A stretch of DNA of 64,000 bases, from contig CAYSPT010000003.1 in NCBI GenBank assembly GCA_964432985.1, forward strand, positions 74,103 to 138,102, given 5' to 3'. This DNA is from CAYSPT01 sp964432985. GTDB lineage: Bacteria; Muiribacteriota; CAYSPT01. A program made the translations under genes and the position numbers. Shown piece by piece: positions 34,305 to 42,885 of the stretch; the stretch's first letter is position 1; each line of letters opens with the position of its first letter. The notes under the pieces were generated by a model. It ran no database searches and was not told the origin of the DNA. It saw only the letters and a program-made list of their open reading frames with translations.

Positions 34305-34760
34305 GTGCACGAAGTTCACGAAACCTTCATGAGAGAAGCCCTTCGGGAGGCGCACGAGGCACTCGGCCGGGACGAGGTTCCGGTGGGTGCCGTGCTGGTT
34401 CAGGACGGTGAGATAATCGCCAGGGGACGGAACCGTACCAGGGAACGTTCCGATCCCACTGCTCATGCCGAGATGGAGATTATTCGCTCGGCCTCGGCGG
34501 AAGCGGGGGATTGGCGGTTGACCGAATCGACCCTCTATGTCACTCTGGAGCCCTGCGTTATGTGCGTGGGCGCCATACTGGCAGCCCGGATACCGAGCCT
34601 GATCTTTGGTTCTCCCGAAACCCGGTGGGACCAGGACATAACGAGGATGCTTCTCTGTGAGGGACGGTTCAATCACACCGTAACGGTGATTGGCGGGATT
34701 CTAGAAAAAGAGACCAGGGAACTTCTGGACCGTTTTTTCAAGCGACTCAGGAAAAAGTAG
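34305..34760 (+). CDS. tadA: tRNA-specific adenosine deaminase TadA
   Basis: TadA converts A34 to inosine in tRNA-Arg(ACG). The 151-residue protein has the zinc/catalytic motifs HAEMEIIRSA (HAE) and EPCVMCVGAI (PCxxC), and the family start MREALREAHEALGRDEVPVGAVLV. The GTG at 34305 gives a normal-length N-terminus; ATG 34329 is the alternative. It lies directly downstream of its own substrate tRNA gene. Confidence 0.93.
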   Translation: MHEVHETFMREALREAHEALGRDEVPVGAVLVQDGEIIARGRNRTRERSDPTAHAEMEIIRSASAEAGDWRLTESTLYVTLEPCVMCVGAILAARIPSLIFGSPETRWDQDITRMLLCEGRFNHTVTVIGGILEKETRELLDRFFKRLRKK

Positions 34761-34761
34761 A

Positions 34762-34854
34762 GGAGAGATGGCGGAGTCCGGTTGAACGCGCCCGATTCGA
34801 AATCGGGTAGGCCGGTTAAGCCCGGCCTCGGGGGTTCGAATCCCTCTCTCTCCG
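34762..34854 (+). tRNA. tRNA-Ser(CGA)
   Basis: Acceptor GGAGAGA/TCTCTCC, anticodon CGA in ATTCGAAAT, long variable arm and GGGTTCGAATCCC T-arm. CCA is not encoded. Confidence 0.95.
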
Positions 34855-34874
34855 CTTAAAACTGGTGTAAATCC

Positions 34875-34965
34875 GGAGAGGTGCCGGAGTGGCCGAACGG
34901 GCTCGATTGGAAATCGAGTGTACGGGCATAAACCTGTACCGAGGGTTCGAATCCCTCCCTCTCCG
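34875..34965 (+). tRNA. tRNA-Ser(GGA)
   Basis: Acceptor GGAGAGG/CCTCTCC, anticodon GGA in TTGGAAA, long variable arm, GGGTTCGAATCCC T-arm. CCA is not encoded. With the other two serine tRNAs it forms a serine-rich cluster. Confidence 0.95.
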
Positions 34966-34982
34966 TGCGGGATATGAAATTG

Positions 34983-35265
34983 AGATAGTAGCCGTGCTAG
35001 GCGGGGAGCTAGCGGTGCCCTGTAACCCGCAAACCGCTACAGCGGGGCTGAATTCCCAGCTGAGATGTAGTCTTTCAGGGCTGGCCTGGAGTTACTGGTG
35101 TTGAAGGCCGGGTCCTGCGCGGCGGAGGCTTGTGAATCCCGTCAGGTCCGGGAGGAAGCAGCGGTAAACAAGTTACTCCGGGTGCCGCAGGGGTGCCTGA
35201 CCGGAGCTGGTGCTTCAGGTATCGCCTGGGGGTTCTTCATCGAGGCTGGGTGCACGGTTACTATC
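34983..35265 (+). ncRNA. ffs: Signal recognition particle RNA, large (Alu-containing) form
   Basis: About 283 nt. The ends GATAGTAGCCGTGC and GCACGGTTACTATC pair over 14 bp with one G-U. The 5' Alu-like segment (GCTAGGCGGGGAGCTAGCGG, TGCCCTGTAACCCGCAA) and the S-domain core GTCAGGTCCGGGAGGAAGCA are clear. This is the long bacterial type known from Firmicutes and some deep lineages, not the 4.5S RNA of proteobacteria. The ffs-dnaX-ybaB-recR order is common. Confidence 0.93.
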
Positions 35266-35285
35266 CTCAATAATTTGTCCCGGTA

Positions 35286-37307
35286 ATGACTGTGCCCCGG
35301 ATAGGATTGACAGATATGGATGCTCCGCTCTGCCTATATCGAAAGTATCGCCCAAAGCGCTTTTCTGAAGTTGTTGGCCAGACTATTGTAAAAAATACTC
35401 TTCTGAATGCTGTTCGCACCACTCAGTTCAGCCACGCCTATCTTTTCTCGGGCCCCCGCGGTACCGGAAAAACAACCGCCGCCCGTTTGCTTGGAAAAGC
35501 GTTGAACTGTCTCTCCCATGACGACGGCGAACCCTGCTGCCACTGCGAAAACTGCCTGGCCGTGGACGAGGGATCGTTTCTCGATCTTATCGAGATTGAT
35601 GCTGCTTCCAACAGTTTGATAGATGATATCCGTAATCTCAGAGAAAAGGTTCAGTATGTTCCGGTCCGCGGACGGTACAAAGTGTATATCATTGATGAAG
35701 CTCATCAGCTTCGCGGTGCTGCTGCTCACGCTTTCTTAAAAACCCTTGAAGAACCTCCGGCACATGTTATTTTCGTGCTTGCTACCACGGAACCCCACAA
35801 GTTCCTCGAAACCATACTCTCCCGGTGCCAGCGGTTTGATTTCAAGCGAATCGGTGTAGCGGACATTATCGGGCGCCTCCGGTTCATAGCCGACACCGAA
35901 AAAATAGATGTTTCCGATGAGTGTCTGCGGCTCATCGCCCGTGCCGCCGAAGGCGGTATGCGTGACGCGATAAGTCTCATGGACCAGGTGGAGTCTTTTG
36001 AAGGAGGACGTATCTCGCCGGAAACTCTCGAGGAACTGCTCGGCACGGTCAGGGAAGACGTTTGCACTGAAATTGTCCGATGTCTGATCATGGGAGACAG
36101 GGAAGGAGTCCTGGCACTGGGCGATCGGCTCATGGTGTCGGGGCGGGATCCCTATCAGCTCGTGCTGGCTTTGACCGAACACGTCAGGGGAATGATCCGG
36201 GCACAGCTGGGAGTGGGAACGGTAGACGTTTTCCCGCGGCAGGATGCACCCGTGTCTCTGACGGTACAGGATCTCACCGATATGATGAACGCTTTTTTCG
36301 TCTGCCTCCGCACCATGCGTCTCACAGGCGAAGAAAGTATCGCGCTTGACCTGCTGTTCCTAGACTTGATCGATAAACGGCAGTTTTCCCTAAAGCCCCA
36401 ACAGTCTCCGGTAAGGCCCCAACAGTCTCCGGAAAAAAATCCGGAGCAAAAACGAGCTTCGCGCTCTACCCCGGTGCCAGACAGGCCTCCGGCTCCCGCT
36501 GCGGAAGCAGTTACTCCTTCTACCCGCAAACCGGTAGTTGAGCCGACTGCCGAACCGATAATTGAGCCGGTGATCGAACCGGATGTCAAAACAGCAGTCA
36601 AACCGGTAGTCATGCCGGTGGTTGAAGAAACTGCGTCGCCCCCGCGGGCGCCGCTGACCAGGCCTGCAAAGCTGACCAGACCCGAGAAAAAGGCAGCATT
36701 CGTTGAGCCGCCGGTGGAACCGCCGGTGGAGCAGATGACGGCCCCATCGTTCCCGATGGAGAAGGAATTGGACGGGGCTGCCGTAAAGAAGAAACGTTTT
36801 GCAAAAAAGGTCACAAAACCCAAAGCAGAAAAACCGGCACCGAGTGTACAGGCGGTTATTGGTGAAGGGGAAACGGCGATCCTCGAGTTGTCACAGAAAC
36901 AGTCTTCCGAAAAGCAAAAAGAGCCGCTGGAAGAGGTTCCGGAAAAGAAAAAGAAAAACCTTCTAACACAGGTTATGGATGAGCTCAAAGCCCGGGACAA
37001 GATGAGGATACACGCGTTGCTGAAAGAAGCTATCGGCATGAACGTCGAAGATCAGACGGTTCGGGTCTATTTCTTTAAAAAGTATTCGTTTCACATGGAT
37101 ACGTTACGGGAAAACTCCAAGCGGCTCGTACTGGAAGAGGTAGTGGGAAAAATACTGGGTGGCAGTTTCCGGGTCGAACCAACGGAGCACGAAGCGGACA
37201 CGGATAGTGCAGCACCTCAAAAGCAGGCGGAAGTAAATAAGACTATCGTGGACCATCCGACGGTGAAAAAGGTCCTGGAAATATTCGGCGGAGAGATCGT
37301 CGAATAG
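35286..37307 (+). CDS. dnaX: DNA polymerase III subunit tau/gamma
   Basis: The clamp-loader ATPase, 673 residues. AAA+ part (about 1-370): YRKYRPKRFSEVVGQ, Walker A GPRGTGKTTAARLLGKALNC, zinc module CCHCENC, Walker B IIDEAHQL, sensor-1 LATTEPHKFLETILSRCQRFDFKR. A proline/valine-rich low-complexity linker (about 370-560) contains a duplicated KPQQSPV/RPQQSPE and a doubled PPVEPPVE. The C-terminal tau domain follows. Codon 11 (ATG 35316, MDAPLCLYRKYRPKRF) is probably the true start because the first ten residues are unlike the family. Confidence 0.95.
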   Translation: MTVPRIGLTDMDAPLCLYRKYRPKRFSEVVGQTIVKNTLLNAVRTTQFSHAYLFSGPRGTGKTTAARLLGKALNCLSHDDGEPCCHCENCLAVDEGSFLDLIEIDAASNSLIDDIRNLREKVQYVPVRGRYKVYIIDEAHQLRGAAAHAFLKTLEEPPAHVIFVLATTEPHKFLETILSRCQRFDFKRIGVADIIGRLRFIADTEKIDVSDECLRLIARAAEGGMRDAISLMDQVESFEGGRISPETLEELLGTVREDVCTEIVRCLIMGDREGVLALGDRLMVSGRDPYQLVLALTEHVRGMIRAQLGVGTVDVFPRQDAPVSLTVQDLTDMMNAFFVCLRTMRLTGEESIALDLLFLDLIDKRQFSLKPQQSPVRPQQSPEKNPEQKRASRSTPVPDRPPAPAAEAVTPSTRKPVVEPTAEPIIEPVIEPDVKTAVKPVVMPVVEETASPPRAPLTRPAKLTRPEKKAAFVEPPVEPPVEQMTAPSFPMEKELDGAAVKKKRFAKKVTKPKAEKPAPSVQAVIGEGETAILELSQKQSSEKQKEPLEEVPEKKKKNLLTQVMDELKARDKMRIHALLKEAIGMNVEDQTVRVYFFKKYSFHMDTLRENSKRLVLEEVVGKILGGSFRVEPTEHEADTDSAAPQKQAEVNKTIVDHPTVKKVLEIFGGEIVE

Positions 37308-37320
37308 AGGAGGATGTTAC

Positions 37321-37704
37321 ATGGGAAAAGGTAAGTTCAGAGGTATGGGCGGTATGGGCGGCGGTATGGGGGATATTCTCAAGCAGGCTCGTATGGTCCA
37401 GGATCGGATGCAGAAAACACAGGAAGAACTGGGTAGTAAAGTCGTCGAAGGTTCCGCTGGCGGCGGCATCGTTCAGGTAAAAGCAAACGGCAAACAGGAA
37501 GTGCTCTCGATTACAATCGACCCCGCCGCGATTACAGACCTGCTTTCTCTTTCCGATGACGTGGAAATCGAGGCGGATGATGTTGAAATGCTTGCCGACA
37601 TGGTGCTGTGCGCTGTGCGGGACGCGCTTGCGAAATCCCAGGATATGGCTTCTCGCGAGTTGTCGCAGGTGACCGGTGGTATGCTGCCTCCCGGAATGTT
37701 CTAG
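37321..37704 (+). CDS. YbaB/EbfC nucleoid-associated protein
   Basis: A 127-residue protein of the YbaB/EbfC family that binds DNA as a dimer. The N-terminus is methionine/glycine-rich (GMGGMGGGMGDILKQARMVQDRMQ), followed by VEGSAGGGIVQVKANGKQEVLSITIDP and VLCAVRDALAKSQDMAS. It lies between dnaX and recR with good spacing (AGAGGAGGATGTTAC before the ATG). Confidence 0.92.
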   Translation: MGKGKFRGMGGMGGGMGDILKQARMVQDRMQKTQEELGSKVVEGSAGGGIVQVKANGKQEVLSITIDPAAITDLLSLSDDVEIEADDVEMLADMVLCAVRDALAKSQDMASRELSQVTGGMLPPGMF

Positions 37705-37738
37705 CAACAGCAGCAGTAGAGATGTAAGCGAGGCAACG

Positions 37739-38353
37739 GTGCATTATCCCCGCGAGATCTATCCTCTCAGTTTCCGGCTGGCCGTGGAACATCTTTCCCG
37801 ACTGCCCACTATCGGGCGTAAAACAGCTATTAAACTCGCTTTGAAGCTGCTTAGCTGGCCTGAGGAAGACGTACAGGCTCTGTCCAGGTCTCTCGACGAG
37901 CTGAAAGAAAACGTCATGTTCTGCCGCTCTTGTCACTTTTTCAGCGAAGAAGAACTGTGCTCCCTGTGTTCTGATCATTCCCGGGACACCACGCTTATGT
38001 GCGTTGTTGAGAAGCCCCAGGATGTCGTCAATATCGAGTCAACGGGCCGGTACCGGGGGTTATATCACGTGCTGGGCGGTCTTATCTCACCACTCGATGG
38101 AATAGGGCCTGAGAACCTTACCATGGGTACCCTGGCCTCCCGCTGCGGCGCGGATCAAAATGTTCGGGAAGTGATTCTGGCGGTGAGCCCTACCGTTGAA
38201 GGCGAAACCACGGTACTGTACATCGGCCGTATGCTCGCGGAAAAAGGTGTCAAGGTGACCAGGCTTGCCTCGGGATTGCCTGCCGGGGGAGATATTGAGT
38301 ATACCGATCAATTGACCCTGGGGAGAGCATTTGATGGAAGACTCTCCTTGTAA
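37739..38353 (+). CDS. recR: Recombination mediator RecR
   Basis: RecR works with RecO/RecF to load RecA. The 204-residue protein starts at GTG 37739 (HYPREIYPLSFRLAVEHLSRLPTIGRKTA), giving the normal N-terminus; a longer reading runs through ybaB. The zinc finger is CRSCHFFSEEELCSLC, and the TOPRIM motif follows (MCVVEKPQDVVNIESTGRYRGLYHVLGG). The tail LASGLPAGGDIEYTDQLTLGRAF is canonical. It overlaps the next gene by 20 bp. Confidence 0.95.
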   Translation: MHYPREIYPLSFRLAVEHLSRLPTIGRKTAIKLALKLLSWPEEDVQALSRSLDELKENVMFCRSCHFFSEEELCSLCSDHSRDTTLMCVVEKPQDVVNIESTGRYRGLYHVLGGLISPLDGIGPENLTMGTLASRCGADQNVREVILAVSPTVEGETTVLYIGRMLAEKGVKVTRLASGLPAGGDIEYTDQLTLGRAFDGRLSL

Positions 38354-39692
38354 CCCGCGAAGTGCAAGCACTTGTTTCACTCGGCCGATCAGGATACTTT
38401 ATTTCACCCAATATGCGTATCCCGATTCCTGCGCTCCGGCGGTACGCAGTTCCGATTTTTCACAGCAATGGACGAACCACGGATTTGATGTCAGAATAGT
38501 ATCATCGGTTCCAGGGCATACTGCCGGGGTCGCTCCACCGGGATACCAGCCGCGATCCTTTTCTTCAGAATTATTACATTCCTCAGGATTACTAAATCCT
38601 TCAGGATTACCAAATCCTTCAGGATTACTAAATCCTTCAGGATTACTAAAAGGTGTGCGTATCATGAGATGTCCCGCTCACCCGGTAAAAAGCCGTTCCA
38701 TGGCGCGGATGATGCTGGGTGAATTGGAGCTCATGACCGGGGCTGCCTGTCTTGCCGCCAGGTTGGTCGTGCGCTGGCGTCCCGACATAGTGTTGCTCAC
38801 CGTCCCCCAATTTTCCATGCTTATTCCCGCCCTGGCGGCCGCCGGAATTGCCCACGCTCCACTTGTTCTGGAAATCCGTGATATCTGGCCGGACGAGCTC
38901 ATCCCTCTCGGTTTTCCCGCCTGGGGGCCGCTGCCTGCCCTTCTTACGTTTCTCATGTCCACCGCTTTGCGCTGCGCTTCCAGGGTCGTGACCGTGACTG
39001 AAGGGTTCAAGACCCATTTCGAGTCAAAGGGAGTTCCCGGGCAAAAAATAACGGTAATTCCCCATGGGGCTGATTGCAGTGTTTTCCGGCCGTTACCCGT
39101 TAACAACTGGTTCAGAAACGAGCACGGATGGGGAGAAAATGAGTTTGTCTTCCTGTATGCCGGGAACATGGGAAGGGCCCAGGGACTTGATTCCCTGCTG
39201 GAAGCAGTCGCGCTGTTTCCCCGATGTGTGAAAACCGTCCTGGTGGGCAACGGCTGCATGAGGGATCGCCTGGAAGACATCATATACCATCACGCACGGG
39301 ACCGGGCAGTGGTTATTGACTCCCTGCCGCACAGTTGTATGCCCTGGGTCTACGCTTCGGCGGACACATGCCTGGTACCCCTGCGGCGGGCGCCTATTTT
39401 GAAACGGACCGTTCCTTCCAAATTGTGTGAAGTTATGGCTTGCGGCCGACCGGTGGTTGCCTCGCTGGATGGTGAAGCAGCCGAGCTAGTGCGGCGCGCT
39501 TCGGCGGGAGTGGTGGTGGAAACGGAGAGTCCGGGGGCCCTGGCACAGGCTGTAACCGAACTGGCATCTTACCCCAAAGAACGTCTGGACATGTTCGGAC
39601 AGTCTGGCCGGACATTTGCCGAACGGCATTTCGACCGTCGTAAACACGCCCTTGAATATGAGCGGTTATTTCGTGAGGTTACAGCGGGTTAG
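38334..39692 (+). CDS. Family 4-type glycosyltransferase
   Basis: A 452-residue GT-B glycosyltransferase resembling WbuB/L-fucosamine transferases of surface polysaccharide synthesis. It has an N-terminal YFTQYAYPDSCAPAVR motif, WPDELIPLG, HGADCSVF, YAGNMGRAQGLDSLLEA and the C-terminal donor-binding KLCEVMACGRPVVAS. A 18-bp tandem repeat in the N-terminal domain gives NPSGLL/NPSGLP repeats (about residues 85-110) in a loop. The ATG at 38334 overlaps recR. Its partners in surface-sugar synthesis are not nearby. Confidence 0.85.
   Translation: MEDSPCNPRSASTCFTRPIRILYFTQYAYPDSCAPAVRSSDFSQQWTNHGFDVRIVSSVPGHTAGVAPPGYQPRSFSSELLHSSGLLNPSGLPNPSGLLNPSGLLKGVRIMRCPAHPVKSRSMARMMLGELELMTGAACLAARLVVRWRPDIVLLTVPQFSMLIPALAAAGIAHAPLVLEIRDIWPDELIPLGFPAWGPLPALLTFLMSTALRCASRVVTVTEGFKTHFESKGVPGQKITVIPHGADCSVFRPLPVNNWFRNEHGWGENEFVFLYAGNMGRAQGLDSLLEAVALFPRCVKTVLVGNGCMRDRLEDIIYHHARDRAVVIDSLPHSCMPWVYASADTCLVPLRRAPILKRTVPSKLCEVMACGRPVVASLDGEAAELVRRASAGVVVETESPGALAQAVTELASYPKERLDMFGQSGRTFAERHFDRRKHALEYERLFREVTAG
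38572..38650. repeat. 18-bp tandem repeat inside the glycosyltransferase gene
   Basis: About four units of TCAGGATTACTAAATCCT with one C variant. Each contains the inverted words AGGATT and AATCCT, so it can fold into small hairpins. It is in frame. Confidence 0.9.
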
Positions 39693-39846
39693 ATAGTAAA
39701 CCGCTCGTGATTCAAACGCATCATTTCGTCTAGAATCAGGTCCGGCTGAAAAATGCTTTATCATCCGGGAATGTGCTTATTTCAACAGTATGCCTGCTTT
39801 CACCTGATAACATGGATGGCGTTCCGTCGTATTGGCAGGAGAATAT

Positions 39847-39876
39847 TTGATAGACATGCTCCAGTGATGTTAGAAT
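39847..39876 (+). promoter_or_regulatory. Promoter of the HAMP-protein gene
   Basis: TTGATA (39847-39852), 17-bp spacer and TTAGAAT (39870-39876), 43 bp before the gene. Confidence 0.55.
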
Positions 39877-39918
39877 CGTGAGAGTAGTGATACTCTTAAA
39901 AAGAAATGGCTGATATTG

Positions 39919-40467
39919 ATGAAGAACCGGCGGCGGATGTATTTGATCGATAAGCAGTACCAGGTGCGGTTTTCCCTGGTTATGCTGGTTCTGGTGGTGG
40001 TTTCCCAGTTCGTTTTTATCTGGTACGGTTCGGCCATCACCCGTTACTCGCTTAACAAGTACCTGCCCGGCGACCACGCGGTCAAGGTCTGGAAATCCAT
40101 CAAGGGACAGCTCTGGGAAGACCATCGCAGCAAGCTTATCCTGCTTCTGGCGGTGGATATGGTGCTAGCCGCCTTTGCCGGGCTGGTCATTTCGCACCAG
40201 ATGGCGGGACCATCATTGTCGCTTACGCGGAAGCTGGAGCAATTCAAAGACGGTGACCTGTCGGTTTCTTTCTCAGTCAGAAAGGGCGACAGCCTGAAGA
40301 ACATCGCCGCCGGTTTGAATGCTACGGTGCACATTTACCGTAACCGGGTCAGGGAGCTCAAGCGCCTGATGGAGATTGCCCGGAAGGACAGCGAGGCCCT
40401 TACTCCTGAAGGGCAGGATGCTTTGCGGGAGGTCATCCGTATTCTTGGAACCATGAAGACCGATTGA
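39919..40467 (+). CDS. Two-helix membrane protein with HAMP-like linker
   Basis: A 182-residue protein with two membrane helices (about 17-37 and 72-93), a short extracytoplasmic segment and a cytoplasmic HAMP-type segment (HQMAGPSLSLTRKLEQFKDGDLSVSFSVRKGDSLKNIAAGLNA) followed by a helical tail. There is no kinase or methyl-accepting domain, so it may be a signalling adaptor. The TTG one codon earlier is an alternative start. Confidence 0.65.
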   Translation: MKNRRRMYLIDKQYQVRFSLVMLVLVVVSQFVFIWYGSAITRYSLNKYLPGDHAVKVWKSIKGQLWEDHRSKLILLLAVDMVLAAFAGLVISHQMAGPSLSLTRKLEQFKDGDLSVSFSVRKGDSLKNIAAGLNATVHIYRNRVRELKRLMEIARKDSEALTPEGQDALREVIRILGTMKTD

Positions 40468-40496
40468 TTATTACCGGTGGTGGGGAGTGACGTGAT

Positions 40497-41414
40497 ATGC
40501 AGGCGCAGAGCACTATTGGCGGCAGGCGGCGGGCACGGTATATTCCGCCTATGGTCAAAGCCCAGATGCTGTTCGGAGGATTTTTCAGCCAGTTCGGCTG
40601 GTTGTTTTTCGGTTTGACCCTGGTATTCCTCTGGGTGGCCGGTGTCCATATAGACTTTAGTTCTGTGTATCATTTCCGCGGGGATACCGAAATTACTCAA
40701 GGTGTCGTAACCCGAATCGAGACTACGGGTATGACCGGTCCTTCGAGCAGCAGAAGCAGGGGAAGCCGGGGCACCCCGATTTACCGCTATTATTATACCT
40801 ACAGTACCCCCGACAACATAGAATATCAGGGCGTGTCATACATCACCGGACGCATGGCAAAGGAGAACGAGCAGGTCCCGGTCGAGTACCGGGAAGACAG
40901 ACCGTCTATTTCACGAATAGAAGGGATGCGGCGGGACATATTCGAATGGTATCTCGGCTTTTTCTTCATCCTTCCACTGGTTGGAGTCATTTTTATCGTG
41001 GTTGGTCTCACCCAGGGAGCCAGAGCAGTCAGGCTGCTCACGTACGGACAGCCGAGTCTGGCGGTCCTGGTGTCTAAAACTCCCACCAGCACCAGGATAA
41101 ACAACCGGCGGGTATACAAGTTTACCTTTAAGTTTAACGATCCCTCCGGCCGTCAGTTCGAAGCGGTTGCCAAAACCCACAAACCCGAGCAGATGGAACT
41201 CGATGATCAGGCCCGCGCCGCAATTCTCTATAATCCGTCACATCCCTCGGACGCTGTGGTGCTCTGCTGCCTGTCCGGGTCGCCGTATATCGATCCCCGG
41301 GGGCATGTCCGGATGAAAAGTACTAAATTTCCCGGCTGGGTGGTATTGATTGTACCGTTGGCTGTTGTCATTGGACACAGCACGTATGCGTACATCAAAT
41401 ACTTTGCTCGCTAG
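40497..41414 (+). CDS. DUF3592-like membrane protein
   Basis: A 305-residue protein with membrane segments near 30-50, 160-180 and 280-300 and two beta-rich DUF3592-like halves (TQGVVTRIETTG...YRYYYTYSTPDNIEYQGVSYI and QPSLAVLVSKTPTS...VYKFTFKFNDPSGRQFEAVAKTH, each followed by VEYRED/ILYNPSHPSDAVVL). The function of the family is unknown. It follows the HAMP protein by 29 bp. Confidence 0.7.
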   Translation: MQAQSTIGGRRRARYIPPMVKAQMLFGGFFSQFGWLFFGLTLVFLWVAGVHIDFSSVYHFRGDTEITQGVVTRIETTGMTGPSSSRSRGSRGTPIYRYYYTYSTPDNIEYQGVSYITGRMAKENEQVPVEYREDRPSISRIEGMRRDIFEWYLGFFFILPLVGVIFIVVGLTQGARAVRLLTYGQPSLAVLVSKTPTSTRINNRRVYKFTFKFNDPSGRQFEAVAKTHKPEQMELDDQARAAILYNPSHPSDAVVLCCLSGSPYIDPRGHVRMKSTKFPGWVVLIVPLAVVIGHSTYAYIKYFAR

Positions 41415-41473
41415 CGGTAAGATGGTCAGTCTCTGTCCTTTCTCCTCTCTAAGGATGGTATAATACATCTGCC

Positions 41474-42460
41474 ATGATCGGATTACAGGAACGAAAAACC
41501 GCTGCTTTGCTCTATGGAACCCTGCAGCGTATCATCTCCAGCGGGGTGCCTATCGAACGTGGTTTCGATCTTATCGCCACCGGCAGTTATCCCTGGAAAA
41601 TCAAGAAGGCTGCTCAACGGATGCGGCAGGGTGTGGCCAGTGGGATGTCGATTCACGAGGTTTTTCAGCGTGAAGGAACAACCTTCCGGCCCTACGAGGT
41701 GGAGATTATCGGCGCCGCCTGCGAAAGCGGACGGCTGGACGAGTGCCTGGGATACCTGGCCAGGGCCGCGGAGCAGGAAGCCTCCCTGAAAAGCAGCGTT
41801 ATCCGGGCACTGGCATATCCCGTCCTGGTCCTGACAGCTTCTGTTTTCATCATGCCCGCTCCCACCTATTTCACCGATGGGCTGGCAGCGTATATAATGG
41901 AAGTCATCATGGCTGGAGCAATTTTTTTAGGTATTCCTCTCGGGCTGTTTTTCCTTATAAAAATGACCCGGTCCGGCGCATTGTGGCCGACGTTCAGCCA
42001 TATATTTCACAACATTCCCTTCGTTGGAAGGCTCCCTCGTAAGATTGCCCTGACCAGGTTTTTGCATACCTTTGCCGCCATGTACTCTTCCGGGGTCCCG
42101 GTGGCGCGATGCGTGGAAACAGCCGCCAGAACCATGGACTATCCTCCCATCAGCCGGCATATCCTCAGACATATCTCCCGCATCGAAGCCGGCGACCAGC
42201 TTTCTGCGGTGTTGATGCAAGTGCCGGATTTTCCCCGGGAAACGGTGGAAATGATCATAGTAGGTGAAGAATCGGGGACCGTCAGTGAAAATGTCGACCG
42301 CTGCGCTACTTTTATGGAGCAGGACGTGGCACATACACTGGGTGTCGTTACGGCCATTATCGGACCGCTCGTGCTGATGATCGTGGGAGCGGTAATAGCG
42401 TTTCGTATTTTCGGTGCTATGCAGATGTCCTTTATGAACTTACCAGATATCGACGGCTAA
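41474..42460 (+). CDS. PilC/GspF-family inner-membrane platform protein
   Basis: A 328-residue protein with two homologous helical halves and three membrane helices (around 115-135, 148-168 and 295-315). The motifs SGVPIERGFDLIATGSYPWKI, FRPYEVEIIGAACESGRLDECLGYLA and PRETVEMIIVGEESGTVSENVDRCATF are typical of type II secretion/type IV pilus platform proteins. No assembly ATPase is next to it; with the downstream com genes and the pseudopilin at 56352 it could serve DNA uptake. Confidence 0.87.
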   Translation: MIGLQERKTAALLYGTLQRIISSGVPIERGFDLIATGSYPWKIKKAAQRMRQGVASGMSIHEVFQREGTTFRPYEVEIIGAACESGRLDECLGYLARAAEQEASLKSSVIRALAYPVLVLTASVFIMPAPTYFTDGLAAYIMEVIMAGAIFLGIPLGLFFLIKMTRSGALWPTFSHIFHNIPFVGRLPRKIALTRFLHTFAAMYSSGVPVARCVETAARTMDYPPISRHILRHISRIEAGDQLSAVLMQVPDFPRETVEMIIVGEESGTVSENVDRCATFMEQDVAHTLGVVTAIIGPLVLMIVGAVIAFRIFGAMQMSFMNLPDIDG

Positions 42461-42515
42461 TCCGGCCGCTGTCTCGAAGTGCGCGCAGCGCAATTAGCAC
42501 TCCGGGATCGCAAAC

Positions 42516-42545
42516 TTGACTCTTTCCTTGCTTAACCAATATAAT
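42516..42545 (+). promoter_or_regulatory. Promoter of the competence operon
   Basis: TTGACT (42516-42521), 18-bp spacer, TATAAT (42540-42545), 38 bp before the first gene. Confidence 0.75.
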
Positions 42546-42582
42546 ATATCCCCATACTATCTCTTAAGAAGGGGGACCGGCG

Positions 42583-42885
42583 TTGCAGGATACCGAATCC
42601 CAAACAAGATTTCTCGTCTATCTCATCGGCGGAGCCATGCTGGCGGGAGTCATCGTGCTCGGTCTCTTTCCCAATTATCGGTTTGAGCATAATCTGGAGA
42701 CGAACAAGGATTACTACCCGGAGGGAGTAAAATTTAAAACCCCTTACGGTGCCACCCGGGAACAGGCGCAGCAGACGCCGTTGACAGGTAAAAAAAATAA
42801 GCCAGGATCAAAGAAACAACCTGAACAAGCGAAACAGCCAGAGAAGCCGCCTGAACAAGCGAAACAGATTAATGGTGAGAAATGA
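42583..42885 (+). CDS. Single-pass membrane protein with charged tail
   Basis: A 100-residue protein starting TTG 42583 behind a strong AGGGGGA. One membrane helix (about 10-29) is followed by a short segment and a lysine/glutamine/proline-rich tail with a duplicated PEQAKQ block. Its stop overlaps the ATG of comEC by four bases, so it is translated with comEC. The function is unknown; it may be an accessory subunit of the channel. Confidence 0.75.
   Translation: MQDTESQTRFLVYLIGGAMLAGVIVLGLFPNYRFEHNLETNKDYYPEGVKFKTPYGATREQAQQTPLTGKKNKPGSKKQPEQAKQPEKPPEQAKQINGEK

Noticed and set aside
37676..37738. An N-terminal extension of RecR.
   Set aside because: It overlaps ybaB and is unlike RecR; GTG 37739 gives the normal start.
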